From NCBI GenBank assembly GCA_002309295.1, contig DBXF01000051.1, forward strand, positions 13,008-47,860: 34,853 nt of DNA, written 5' to 3'. The position numbers were made by a program, and so were the translations under genes. The notes beneath the pieces are model-generated. The model saw nothing but the letters and a program-made list of their open reading frames with translations, was not told where the DNA came from and ran no database searches. Source of the stretch: Bacteroidales bacterium UBA1219. Its GTDB lineage: Bacteria > Bacteroidota > Bacteroidia > Bacteroidales > P3. Positions 1 through 7,345 of this stretch are shown piece after piece; position 1 is the first letter of the stretch, and every line of letters starts with the position of its first letter.

Positions 1-764
1 TCCATGATGGCGAGGATTTCGAAGCGGTAGTCGACCAAACCGAAGAGGACACCGATACCCACGTCGTTGATGCCGCCTTCCTGGGCACGGTCCATCACGG
101 TGAGACGGTAGGCGTAGTCGGCCTTGGGGGTGCCTTCGGGGTGGAAACGTTTGTACAGCACGGGGTCGTAGGTCTCCTGGAAACATACGTAGGTGCCTAT
201 CTTTTCGGCGTGCAGACGTGCGAAATCCTCCACCTCCATGGGTGCCAGCTCGATGTTGATACGACGGATGTAGTCGCGGCCGCCGCGTTCTTTCACGCCG
301 TAGGTAGTGCGTATGGCCTCCACCATGTAGTCGGTGCCGTTTTTGTTGTTTTCACCGCAGATGAGCAGCACACGTTTGTGACCTTGTTTCAGCAGAGCCG
401 AGGTCTCCTGCGCGATCTCGTCCATGGTGAGTATCTTACGGGCTATCAGCTTGTTGTCCTTGCGGAACGAGCAGTAGGTGCAGTTGTTAACACAGATGTT
501 GCCGGTGTAGATGGGGGCGAAAAGCACCAGACGTTTGCCGTAGATCTCCTCTTTCACGATTTTGGCGGTGTCCATAATCTTCTGGATATGGTTCACATCC
601 TCCACGCGGAGCAGCAGGGCCACGTCTTCGAGGCTGAGCCCTTTCAGTTTCAGGGCTTTGTTGAGAACTTCGTTAAGCTCGCTTTCGGTAGGTATCTTAC
701 CGTTTATCAAGTCGTTGAGTTTATCGCGGTCGATAAACACTTTGTTGCGTTCTTCGATATTCAT
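1..764 (-). CDS. hydG: HydG, [FeFe]-hydrogenase maturation radical SAM tyrosine lyase (5' part only)
   Basis: Radical SAM enzyme that cleaves tyrosine to supply the CO and cyanide ligands of the [FeFe]-hydrogenase H-cluster, acting in the cytoplasm. About 254 N-terminal codons are visible; the gene runs off the left edge (the family is roughly 470 residues). The CX3CX2C radical SAM cluster motif is visible as CVNNCTYCSF, preceded by APIYTGN, as in HydG and ThiH relatives. The start is the ATG complementary to 762-764, opening MNIEERNKVF. It lies 35 bp downstream of a TM1266-like regulator on the same strand, the usual hydrogenase-maturation context, which favours HydG over ThiH. The C-terminal cluster-binding region that would settle HydG versus ThiH lies outside the window. 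Confidence 0.88.
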   Translation of the reverse strand, partial: MNIEERNKVFIDRDKLNDLINGKIPTESELNEVLNKALKLKGLSLEDVALLLRVEDVNHIQKIMDTAKIVKEEIYGKRLVLFAPIYTGNICVNNCTYCSFRKDNKLIARKILTMDEIAQETSALLKQGHKRVLLICGENNKNGTDYMVEAIRTTYGVKERGGRDYIRRINIELAPMEVEDFARLHAEKIGTYVCFQETYDPVLYKRFHPEGTPKADYAYRLTVMDRAQEGGINDVGIGVLFGLVDYRFEILAIM

Positions 765-799
765 GTTATTAATGTATTAGATGTTATTTTTTTGATTGT

Positions 800-1048
800 T
801 TATTTCTGTTTCGATACAATGGCTTTCACCTCCACGAACTCCAAACGGCCGAGCTTGCCCGTAAGCGCGTTGATTTCGTCGAGGGTGGCTTCGATAACTA
901 TGTTGATGAAATTCAGACCTTTGTCGCGCAATGGCAGACCTTGGCGTGATAGGATTCCGTCGCTGTACTGCGACAGGGTGTCGTTTACCGACTTTACAGC
1001 GGATTTGTCGCTGATTACTATTGTTATTGTTCCGATTCTCTTTTCCAT
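800..1048 (-). CDS. TM1266-like iron-only hydrogenase system regulator
   Basis: Small 82-residue protein of the TM1266 family, found beside hydE/hydF/hydG and presumed to bind a ligand or DNA in control of the [FeFe]-hydrogenase system; its exact role is not established. The sequence opens MEKRIGTITIVISDKSAV and ends in GRLEFVEVKAIVSKQK, giving the beta-alpha-beta ferredoxin-like (NikR C-terminal/ACT-like) pattern typical of the family. The central ILSRQGLPLRDKG stretch is also characteristic. It is the first gene of the unit with hydG, 35 bp upstream, and a TATATTTG promoter element lies about 75 bp upstream of its start. Length equals the family norm. Confidence 0.85.
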   Translation of the reverse strand: MEKRIGTITIVISDKSAVKSVNDTLSQYSDGILSRQGLPLRDKGLNFINIVIEATLDEINALTGKLGRLEFVEVKAIVSKQK

Positions 1049-1122
1049 CAGGGGTTAAGCTTTTGGATTAGACACTGATTTTTAATAACTTGCTCCAGAT
1101 TTCTCTTATCTGAAGAATGATA

Positions 1123-1130
1123 CAAATATA
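1123..1130 (-). promoter_or_regulatory. Bacteroidetes -7 element for the hydrogenase regulator/hydG unit
   Basis: The top strand reads CAAATATA, so the bottom strand reads TATATTTG, an exact match to the Bacteroidetes TAnnTTTG -7 consensus. A partial -33 match (CTTG on the bottom strand, 1149-1152) lies 18 bp upstream. The 5' leader to the start codon at 1048 would be about 70 nt. Confidence 0.55.
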
Positions 1131-1210
1131 ATGATTTTTTTTGAATTACAAGATTATTTTTATTTATTTTTGATTTTTATACAACTGCGGCGTGGATGGG
1201 GGCCTTTTTA

Positions 1211-1347
1211 CCCCACACTGCCGTGTGGGCTATTAAAAGAACACCCCTACGGGGTGAAGAAACTGCCAGTGGCAGTTTCGATAGCCGAAGGCGGAGAAAT
1301 TTCAAAAAAGTCCTGTGGACTTTTCGATAGCCTGCAAGGGCGGAGAA
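1211..1347. repeat. Cluster of palindromic (double-hairpin) repeats
   Basis: This stretch of the 1049-1548 intergenic region contains six short hairpins in a row and no credible gene. 1212-1218/1223-1229 is CCCACAC...GTGTGGG. 1242-1247/1251-1256 is CACCCC-tac-GGGGTG. 1259-1267/1271-1279 is GAAACTGCC-agt-GGCAGTTTC, followed by GATA, the mini-hairpin GCC-gaa-GGC and GGAGAA. 1306-1313/1317-1324 is AAAAGTCC-tgt-GGACTTTT, followed by CGATAG, a second mini-hairpin and GGAGAA. The last two units share loop size, linker and tail but have different stems. A further copy is at 19656-19697. They could be REP-like elements or structured RNA; no coding potential is apparent. Confidence 0.7.
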
Positions 1348-1511
1348 AAACAGCAGTCAAGCAATCAAGACGCAAATATGAAACATACATAATATTATTA
1401 ATATCGTGCGACAATAAAAATCAGTCTTAAATCAAACTATATCGAAATGATTATAACACAGAGATAACCGTGTCGGAAAAATCTTTTTCGGATAATTCGA
1501 TTTTTTTTGCG

Positions 1512-1519
1512 TATATTTG
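1512..1519 (+). promoter_or_regulatory. Bacteroidetes -7 element before the T9SS cargo operon
   Basis: TATATTTG matches TAnnTTTG and lies 29 bp upstream of the ATG at 1549. No convincing TTTG -33 box is seen at the usual spacing. Confidence 0.5.
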
Positions 1520-1548
1520 CAAATCGTTTTCATCAAAAAAACAACCTT

Positions 1549-2022
1549 ATGAAAAGAGCATTTTTTATTGTGGCAACGCTGTTTTTCGCGTGTTCCGCAT
1601 TTTGCCAGAAATCTGTCGTGGCCACCGGCGGTTCGGCAACCAGTATGACGGGCGCCAAAATCAGCTATTCCGTGGGACAAGTGGCTATTGGCACGGCGCG
1701 GACTGCCAATTTCAGGATTTACGAGGGAGTGCAGCAACCTATCTCGGTATCAGAACTTTACGTAACTGAGGCTCAGCGCCTTGCCGTGGAGTTGAAAGTG
1801 TATCCCAACCCGTCGAGCGGCGCTGTGAACATCGCCCGTACCGGCGACGGCGCTACGACCCTCGAGTACCAGCTGCTTTCCGCCACCGGAGCTAAGATCC
1901 TTTCTGGTGTCTTGAACGGACAAACCACGACGGTTTCGCTGCAAAACCTGCCCGCTGCCGTGTATCTGCTCCGTGTTACCGACGGCAAACAGCAACGAGC
2001 ATATCGTATTATAAAGAAATAA
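1549..2022 (+). CDS. Small secreted protein with type IX secretion (T9SS type A) sorting domain
   Basis: Exported 157-residue protein. Residues 1-20 form a Sec signal peptide ending SAFCQ. Residues about 25-65 match the short Bacteroidetes domain seen in such proteins (ISYSVGQVAIG ... EGVQQPISV). Residues about 83-157 form a C-terminal sorting domain: LKVYPNPSSG at its start, a beta-rich middle, then VYLLRVTDGKQQRAYRIIKK. Family knowledge: this domain directs passage through the type IX secretion system and attachment at the cell surface. ATG at 1549 is chosen because it begins the signal peptide; in-frame upstream codons only add untranslated-looking residues. The gene is 9 bp upstream of the first of three paralogous exported proteins, so co-expression is likely. 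The cargo part is very small and its function is unknown. Confidence 0.85.
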   Translation: MKRAFFIVATLFFACSAFCQKSVVATGGSATSMTGAKISYSVGQVAIGTARTANFRIYEGVQQPISVSELYVTEAQRLAVELKVYPNPSSGAVNIARTGDGATTLEYQLLSATGAKILSGVLNGQTTTVSLQNLPAAVYLLRVTDGKQQRAYRIIKK

Positions 2023-2031
2023 CTTACAGCC

Positions 2032-2670
2032 ATGAAAAAGATACTGACAACGATATTTTCCCTTGTGGCAACGGCAACGCTTTTTGCTCAAGTGCCACAG
2101 AGTTTCAGCTTTCAGGCCGTGATACGCAACAACGATAACACTCTGATGACCAACCAGATTGTCAATGCCAAGTTCACCATCACGCCCAACGACAACTCAG
2201 ATGTGATAACCTACTGCGAGGAGCATAGCCTTACCACCGACGCCAACGGCATACTGCGCGCCGAGATAGGCAAAGGCACCTCGTGCGGTGGACGTTTCGA
2301 CCAGATACATTGGGAACGCGGCGAATACCTGCTCAACTGCCGTTTCGTCTATTCGGCTATTCCTGAGGAGACGTTGATAAGCACCACCCAGCTAATCAGC
2401 GTGCCTTACGCTCTGGTTTCGGGCAGTGCCAAGACCTCCAGCGACTGGGAGCTGTACTACGTCATATACAACCGCAGGCTCGACACCATAGACAGTGTTT
2501 TGAATGTGCTTCAGGCCGACATCCGCGCCACCGACAGCATGATACGCGTGTTGCGCAGCCAGCAATCGCCAAGCGCACCCCAACCAGCCAACAGCCAAGT
2601 GGTTGGCAAACCTCAAGCCGTTAAGTCGGAAATGAAAAAAGAGAGAAACATAACCCCTAAAAAAGATTGA
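2032..2670 (+). CDS. Exported protein with Bacteroidetes QSFSFQAVIRN-type N-terminal domain (paralogue 1)
   Basis: 212-residue exported protein of unknown function. Signal peptide at residues 1-20 (ending TLFAQ). Residues about 21-135 are the domain shared with the next two genes: PQSFSFQAVIRN, a G-rich middle, and a closing STTQLISVPYALVSG. Family knowledge: this domain is widespread in secreted Bacteroidetes proteins, often ahead of coiled-coil or collagen-like regions. Residues about 145-180 hold repeated DSxxxVL units (DTIDSVLNVLQADIRATDSM), likely a short coiled coil or trimerisation stalk. The tail is basic (KKERNITPKKD). It starts 9 bp after the T9SS protein and ends 3 bp before paralogue 2. 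No sorting domain of its own is visible. Confidence 0.72.
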   Translation: MKKILTTIFSLVATATLFAQVPQSFSFQAVIRNNDNTLMTNQIVNAKFTITPNDNSDVITYCEEHSLTTDANGILRAEIGKGTSCGGRFDQIHWERGEYLLNCRFVYSAIPEETLISTTQLISVPYALVSGSAKTSSDWELYYVIYNRRLDTIDSVLNVLQADIRATDSMIRVLRSQQSPSAPQPANSQVVGKPQAVKSEMKKERNITPKKD

Positions 2671-2673
2671 GCC

Positions 2674-3372
2674 ATGAGAAAAGCATTTTTATTTACAATA
2701 GCCCTTTTGGGAGCAATAGCCATGGCACAACCGCCACAAAGCTTTATGTACCAATCTGTTATACGTAACAGCAGCGGTACCGTTCTTACCAACCAGCGTA
2801 TCAATGCCAAGGTGAGCATCCTCAGTACAAGTGCTTCGGGAACAGTCGTTTACGAAGAAACACACACTGCCACTAGCGACGCCACCGGAGTGTTGACTTT
2901 GGCAATTGGCACCGGCACTGTGGTTACAGGCACTTTCGCCAATATCGACTGGCTCGCCGACGACTATTTCCTGAAAACCCAGATAGACCCCATCGGAGGA
3001 AGCAACTACTCTCTCGAAACCACCCAGCAACTGCTCAGCGTACCTTACGCCTTTATGTCGAAAAAGACCACCAAACTCGTCGGCATCGACAGCTCCCTTG
3101 CCGCGCTTGACGCCCGCCTGAACAGAATCGACAGTCTGATAAGTGTTTACAACGTACAGATACGCCGTTTGAACGACTCCATACAAACGTTGGCAAACAG
3201 CCCTATAAGCCCGTCGCAGCTACAGCCACTGATACAGCAAAAAGCAAAATTGGAATCGGCACTGAACACACTTCGCAACCTTCTTGCCGCAACACGCAAC
3301 GAAAGCTCTGCCGTGCTTCCGCGCCAGCAGGCAATAATAACACGTTCCGCCGGACATTTCTGCGACAAATAA
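2674..3372 (+). CDS. Exported protein with the same N-terminal domain (paralogue 2)
   Basis: 232-residue paralogue of the preceding gene. Signal peptide at residues 1-18 (LLGAIAMAQ). The shared domain runs from PPQSFMYQSVIRN to TTQQLLSVPYAFMSKK. After it come DSxx-containing heptad-like segments (ALDARLNRIDSLISVYNVQI, then RLNDSIQTL), compatible with a coiled-coil stalk, and a second alpha-helical stretch rich in Gln and Ala. The chain ends with SAGHFCDK. Spacing is 3 bp from paralogue 1 and 22 bp to paralogue 3, consistent with one transcript. Function is unknown; a structural, surface-exposed role is only inference from the signal peptide, repeats and neighbours. Confidence 0.7.
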   Translation: MRKAFLFTIALLGAIAMAQPPQSFMYQSVIRNSSGTVLTNQRINAKVSILSTSASGTVVYEETHTATSDATGVLTLAIGTGTVVTGTFANIDWLADDYFLKTQIDPIGGSNYSLETTQQLLSVPYAFMSKKTTKLVGIDSSLAALDARLNRIDSLISVYNVQIRRLNDSIQTLANSPISPSQLQPLIQQKAKLESALNTLRNLLAATRNESSAVLPRQQAIITRSAGHFCDK

Positions 3373-3394
3373 ACCATTAAAAACGCATAAAACG

Positions 3395-4750
3395 ATGAAG
3401 AACATAATTTCCTTAGTATTAGCATTTTGCGTTACAGTCGCAACTTTTGCGCAAATGCCACAAAGTTTTGGATTCCAGACTGTTGTTCGCAACAACAACA
3501 ATATACTTATAAACAGCCACGTGGGAGCGCGACTCACCATACTGAAGAACTCCGCCACAGGGACCAGCGTGTATTGCGAGACACAGGACGTTTACACGAG
3601 TTCCAACGGCGTAGCCACTTTCGAGGTAGGCAAAGGCACTGTGGTTTCGGGCGTTTTCGCTGATATCAGCTGGCTCACCGCCAAGCATTTCCTGAAAACC
3701 GAGATAGACCCCGACGGCGGCACCAACTACACCATCACCGAGACCACCGAACTGCGCAGCGTGCCTTACGCCTTGTTTTCGGGGCAGTCGAACAATTTCA
3801 CCAAAATCGACAGTCTTATGGCAATATATAACAACAGGTTACGCCGCACCGACAGTCTTGCCAACATCAGCGTCGGAAACCTGCGCCATATCGACAGTCT
3901 TATACTTATAAGATTATATTCCGACAGCGTTTTCCGTGGCGGAATAGGACGTTTTGCCACCTCCGACACCACTTTTATTACATTTTCGCCTGCAAATTTA
4001 TGGTATCGTCCAAGCGACACCTCGTGGAAAATGCCCGACAACCAATGGGATACGGCAGGACAGTACAGCAACTCACAACTCAGCGTCGGCTACACCGGAT
4101 GGGTAGACATGCTCACTTGGGCCACCAGCGGTTACAACGACATTTATCCCACCGACACGACACAGACTAGCACATATTTCGGCAACGGACTTAACAACCT
4201 CAACGGCACTCCATACGACTGGGCTTACATCAACACAATATATTTCCGCAGACAGCCTTACATACCCAACACCTGGCGCACCCCCACCGATGCCGAGTGG
4301 ACTTACATAATGACAGGTCGTCCCAATGCAGTAAACATGCGTTGCCTTGCCACAGTAAACGGCATAAACGGCATGGTGCTTCTGCCCGACGACTGGCCTG
4401 GAATGCCCATGGGATGTTCCATGAATCCACTAACCAACCGATGGGGAGCAAACAACTACAGCGGCATTTTCTGGACAGCCATGGAATCGCAAGGTGCCGT
4501 GTTTATCCCGGCCGCCGGATATCTGCACCGTTCCGCCAACCCAATGCACTGCCACGACCAAGGCATGCAGGGTTTCTATTGGTCAGAGACCTCGCATCCA
4601 ACCAGTTCTGCCGACTGCTATTACATGAACTTCGGGCTGTTGGGCACCGTGGGAGGATTTATCAATGCCGTTTTTTCTCCAAGCACCCCATGCGGTCGTG
4701 AGTACAGCCACTCCGTAAGGTTGGTGAAAGACCTGCCAAGAACCGAATAG
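3395..4750 (+). CDS. Exported protein: shared N-terminal domain plus FISUMP-like C-terminal domain (paralogue 3)
   Basis: 451-residue exported protein. Signal peptide at residues 1-20 (TVATFAQ). Residues about 21-135 are the domain shared with the two upstream paralogues (MPQSFGFQTVVRN ... TELRSVPYALFSG). Residues about 140-175 carry repeated IDSL units. Residues about 190-451 resemble the FISUMP/DUF1566-type domain: FSPANLWYRP, GWVDMLTWATSGYND, WRTPTDAEWTYIM, NGINGMVLLPDDW, then the diagnostic FYWSETSH ... CYYMNFG ... HSVRLVKD. Family knowledge: FISUMP modules are C-terminal parts of secreted or surface proteins with unknown activity. The gene ends the operon, just before a strong terminator. 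Confidence 0.75.
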   Translation: MKNIISLVLAFCVTVATFAQMPQSFGFQTVVRNNNNILINSHVGARLTILKNSATGTSVYCETQDVYTSSNGVATFEVGKGTVVSGVFADISWLTAKHFLKTEIDPDGGTNYTITETTELRSVPYALFSGQSNNFTKIDSLMAIYNNRLRRTDSLANISVGNLRHIDSLILIRLYSDSVFRGGIGRFATSDTTFITFSPANLWYRPSDTSWKMPDNQWDTAGQYSNSQLSVGYTGWVDMLTWATSGYNDIYPTDTTQTSTYFGNGLNNLNGTPYDWAYINTIYFRRQPYIPNTWRTPTDAEWTYIMTGRPNAVNMRCLATVNGINGMVLLPDDWPGMPMGCSMNPLTNRWGANNYSGIFWTAMESQGAVFIPAAGYLHRSANPMHCHDQGMQGFYWSETSHPTSSADCYYMNFGLLGTVGGFINAVFSPSTPCGREYSHSVRLVKDLPRTE

Positions 4751-4785
4751 CAGATGTCGAATTCATAAAAAAGCCATTCAAATAC

Positions 4786-4816
4786 AAGGCGGTGCAAAAA
4801 AAGCACTGCCTTTTTT
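4786..4816 (+). terminator. Rho-independent terminator of the T9SS/paralogue operon
   Basis: Stem AAGGCGGTGC (4786-4795), seven-A loop, stem GCACTGCCTT (4803-4812) with one G-U wobble, then a T-run. The next promoter (4829-4836) begins directly after it. Confidence 0.8.
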
Positions 4817-4828
4817 CGTTTTTTTTCG

Positions 4829-4836
4829 TATCTTTG
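4829..4836 (+). promoter_or_regulatory. Bacteroidetes -7 element for the MATE transporter
   Basis: TATCTTTG, an exact TAnnTTTG match, 27 bp upstream of the ATG at 4864 and immediately after the preceding terminator. Confidence 0.6.
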
Positions 4837-4863
4837 CACACTCAAAAAACACACTCGACACAG

Positions 4864-6279
4864 ATGACCGACAAGACTAAAGAACTTGAAACAGAGAAAA
4901 TTGGAAAACTTCTGCTGATTTACGCCCTGCCTGCCGTAATCAGTCAGATAATAGCATCGGTGTACAATCTGGTGGACCGCATGTTCCTCGGACAGTGCGT
5001 GAGTGCGTTGGCAATAACGGGTCTGGGTATAACCATGCCTGTGATGAACGTGATACACGCCTTCGGTTCGCTGGTGGGCGCCGGTGCGGCAGCGCGTATG
5101 AGCATAGTGCTGGGTCGCAAGGACGAGCGTTGGGCGGAGAAAATCCTCGGCAACACGATGTTGCTCACCTTCTTCTTCGGAGCTTTGTTCGTGTCGGTGG
5201 GCTACGGATTCATGGACTCCATACTTTACCTTTTCGGCGCCGACACCGAGACAATCGGCTATGCCCGCGAGTATATGATTATCGTGCTGCCCGGCATGTT
5301 CCTCACCACACTCAATTTCAACCTCACGGGATTGATACGTGCTTCGGGCTATCCCTTCAAGGCCATGTGGATACTGGCGGGAGGAGCCATACTGAACATC
5401 ATCCTCGACGCCATTTTCATATATATGCTCAACTGGGGCATTGCTGGAGCAGCATGGGCCACTACAATCTCCATGGCGGTGTCGTCGGTGTTCGCAGTGG
5501 CGCATTTCATACAGAAAAGCTCGTTTATACGTTTCCGCCGTCACGGTTGGGAGCCGAAAGGCTATATTTTCCGCAACATACTGATGATAGGCATAAGTCC
5601 TTTTTCGATGAACATCGCCGCTTCGGCGGTGGTGGCGCTACTCAACCATCAGCTTATTAGTTACGGCGGCAATCTTGCCGTGGGAGCCAACGTGGTGGTG
5701 AACTCCTACGCCACGCTTATCATCATGCTGATGCTCGGCCTGTGCCAAGGCATGCAGCCCATTGCCGGATACAACTATGGTGCGGGACACAGCCACCGTT
5801 TGAAAGAGGTTTACATACTCACTATGAAAATCTGTGTGGCGGTGGGCATTTTCGGCACCATCACGGCGATATGTTTCCCCGCTTTCATCTCGGGATTCTT
5901 CACCGACGACCAAGCCCTGATAGAGATTTCCGCAATGGCCATGCCGCTTTTGCTTGTAATGGCACCGCTTATCGGATTCACCATCACCAACTCGCAGTTC
6001 TTCCAGAGCATCGACAAGCCTTGGATTGCCATAGTTACGAGCCTTTCGCGACAGGTACTTTTCTTGATACCGATGATGTACCTTGTACCGACGATTTTCA
6101 CTGCCTTGGACAAGGACGGACTTACGGGAGTGTTCGCCTCGTGCACCATCAGCGACGTGCTTGGCGCAGTGCTTGCCGCCATATTGCTATACACTCAGCG
6201 CAAGGTGTTCCGTCAGGGATATGTACCTCCAGCACGCAAGCCCAAAACCGAGCACGGACCAAAAGATGAGTCAAACTAA
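4864..6279 (+). CDS. MATE family efflux transporter
   Basis: 471-residue inner-membrane exporter of the multidrug and toxic compound extrusion (MATE) family, expected to use a Na+ or H+ gradient to extrude drugs or metabolites. It starts MTDKTKELETEKIGKLLLIY, with the family's cytoplasmic N-terminus followed by PAVISQIIASVYNLVDRMFLG, the classic first-helix motif. About twelve hydrophobic helices are seen. The second-half motif is GLCQGMQPIAGYNYGAGHSH, typical of MepA-like proteins. The ATG at 4864 fits the family start; an in-frame extension begins upstream of the promoter element and is rejected. It ends 12 bp before an orphan sensor kinase, so the two are probably co-transcribed. The substrate cannot be told from sequence. 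Confidence 0.92.
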   Translation: MTDKTKELETEKIGKLLLIYALPAVISQIIASVYNLVDRMFLGQCVSALAITGLGITMPVMNVIHAFGSLVGAGAAARMSIVLGRKDERWAEKILGNTMLLTFFFGALFVSVGYGFMDSILYLFGADTETIGYAREYMIIVLPGMFLTTLNFNLTGLIRASGYPFKAMWILAGGAILNIILDAIFIYMLNWGIAGAAWATTISMAVSSVFAVAHFIQKSSFIRFRRHGWEPKGYIFRNILMIGISPFSMNIAASAVVALLNHQLISYGGNLAVGANVVVNSYATLIIMLMLGLCQGMQPIAGYNYGAGHSHRLKEVYILTMKICVAVGIFGTITAICFPAFISGFFTDDQALIEISAMAMPLLLVMAPLIGFTITNSQFFQSIDKPWIAIVTSLSRQVLFLIPMMYLVPTIFTALDKDGLTGVFASCTISDVLGAVLAAILLYTQRKVFRQGYVPPARKPKTEHGPKDESN

Positions 6280-6291
6280 AAACCTTTATTT

Positions 6292-7227
6292 ATGAAACTA
6301 TTTGCCAACTATTCGCCAAAACGCAGAAGAAATTTACTGTGGATTGTGTTCACCGTGATAATAATATTACTGGCCATAACAATTGTATTCCTGTTCGGTT
6401 CCATTTTCAAATCGAACTCCATCCTCATAAAAATCAGCGGACTGGTGCTGGTTCTGCTGATTATTTTCACCTACATTCTCGGTCTGATAATCTCGCACTG
6501 GCAGTATTACGCCGAAGCGTCGAAAAACGATTTTACAAACAACATTGTGCACGAAATCAAAACACCCATCACGGTGATTTCGCTTGCCTGCGAGATGCTT
6601 CAGGACAAATCCCTTGAGGGACCGCCTAGCAGGGAGGAGCAGATGGACACCTATCTGCCTATTATTTCGTCGGAGACAGAGCGGTTGAAAAAAATGGTTG
6701 ACGTTTTTCTGCAACACTCGCGCATCGACAGCACGCATTTTGCACTGAACATAGAGCAGTTCGACATGCACAATCTCATAAACGACCTTGCCGAACGCGC
6801 ACAGGTTCTTGTACAAAGCAAACAAGGCAAGATAACCACCGACCTAAAGGCGACACTGACTTTGATGAACGGCGACCGCCTGCAGATAGCCAATGTAATC
6901 ACCAACATTATTGACAATGCGGTGAAATACACCGACGAAAAACCGCACATACATATCACATCCGAAGACGCACCTCATGGCATATTGCTAAAAATCAGCG
7001 ACAACGGCATAGGAATCCCCAAAAGCGGACTCGACCATATCTTCGAAAAATTCTACCGAGTGCCCACCGGCGACCGTCACGATGTGAAAGGCTACGGCAT
7101 AGGCCTCAACTACGCCCTGCGCATAGTGCAGATGCACAGCGGAAACATCAACGTATCGAGCACACCAGGCAAGGGGTCGGAGTTCGCAATATTTCTGCCC
7201 AACAAACCCAAATTCCGCAAGTTATAA
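6292..7227 (+). CDS. Sensor histidine kinase with almost no extracytoplasmic domain
   Basis: 311-residue membrane histidine kinase. Two hydrophobic helices (about 16-37 and 45-68) are separated by only a handful of residues, so there is no periplasmic sensor domain. HisKA phospho-acceptor His87 lies in FTNNIVHEIKTPI. The ATPase domain shows the N box (NVITNIIDNAVKYTD, about 201-215), G1 (DNGIGIP, about 237-243) and G2 (GYGIGLNYA, about 267). The HisKA sequence resembles Bacteroides RprX-type kinases. No response regulator gene is adjacent, which is unusual. The 12-bp gap from the MATE gene suggests it may sense membrane state or a MATE substrate, but that is inference. Confidence 0.9.
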   Translation: MKLFANYSPKRRRNLLWIVFTVIIILLAITIVFLFGSIFKSNSILIKISGLVLVLLIIFTYILGLIISHWQYYAEASKNDFTNNIVHEIKTPITVISLACEMLQDKSLEGPPSREEQMDTYLPIISSETERLKKMVDVFLQHSRIDSTHFALNIEQFDMHNLINDLAERAQVLVQSKQGKITTDLKATLTLMNGDRLQIANVITNIIDNAVKYTDEKPHIHITSEDAPHGILLKISDNGIGIPKSGLDHIFEKFYRVPTGDRHDVKGYGIGLNYALRIVQMHSGNINVSSTPGKGSEFAIFLPNKPKFRKL

Positions 7228-7345
7228 AAAAAAACGGGTGCTGTTTTTACAGCCCCCGCCCCTTAAATTCAACTTGCTTTATAGATATTGTGATTAGGTT
7301 CCCTGTTTACTATATTGACAACTGACAGGAAACTTTTGTTACAAT

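Noticed and set aside
141..1058. Long plus-strand open frame of 305 codons opposite hydG and the hydrogenase regulator
   Set aside because: It is antisense to two recognisable genes and its translation shows no family motif; the GC-rich frame explains its openness.
1131..1430. 99-codon open frame through the repeat cluster
   Set aside because: It is made of palindromic repeats and has no coding-like composition.
4621..5544. Minus-strand open frame of 307 codons across the end of the FISUMP-like gene and the MATE gene
   Set aside because: His/Arg/Cys-rich translation, crosses a terminator and promoter on the other strand, shadow of the MATE gene.
7228..7265. Terminator after the sensor kinase (GGGTGCTGT...ACAGCCCCC)
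   Set aside because: The stem has an internal mismatch and no T-run follows, so support is too weak to list it.
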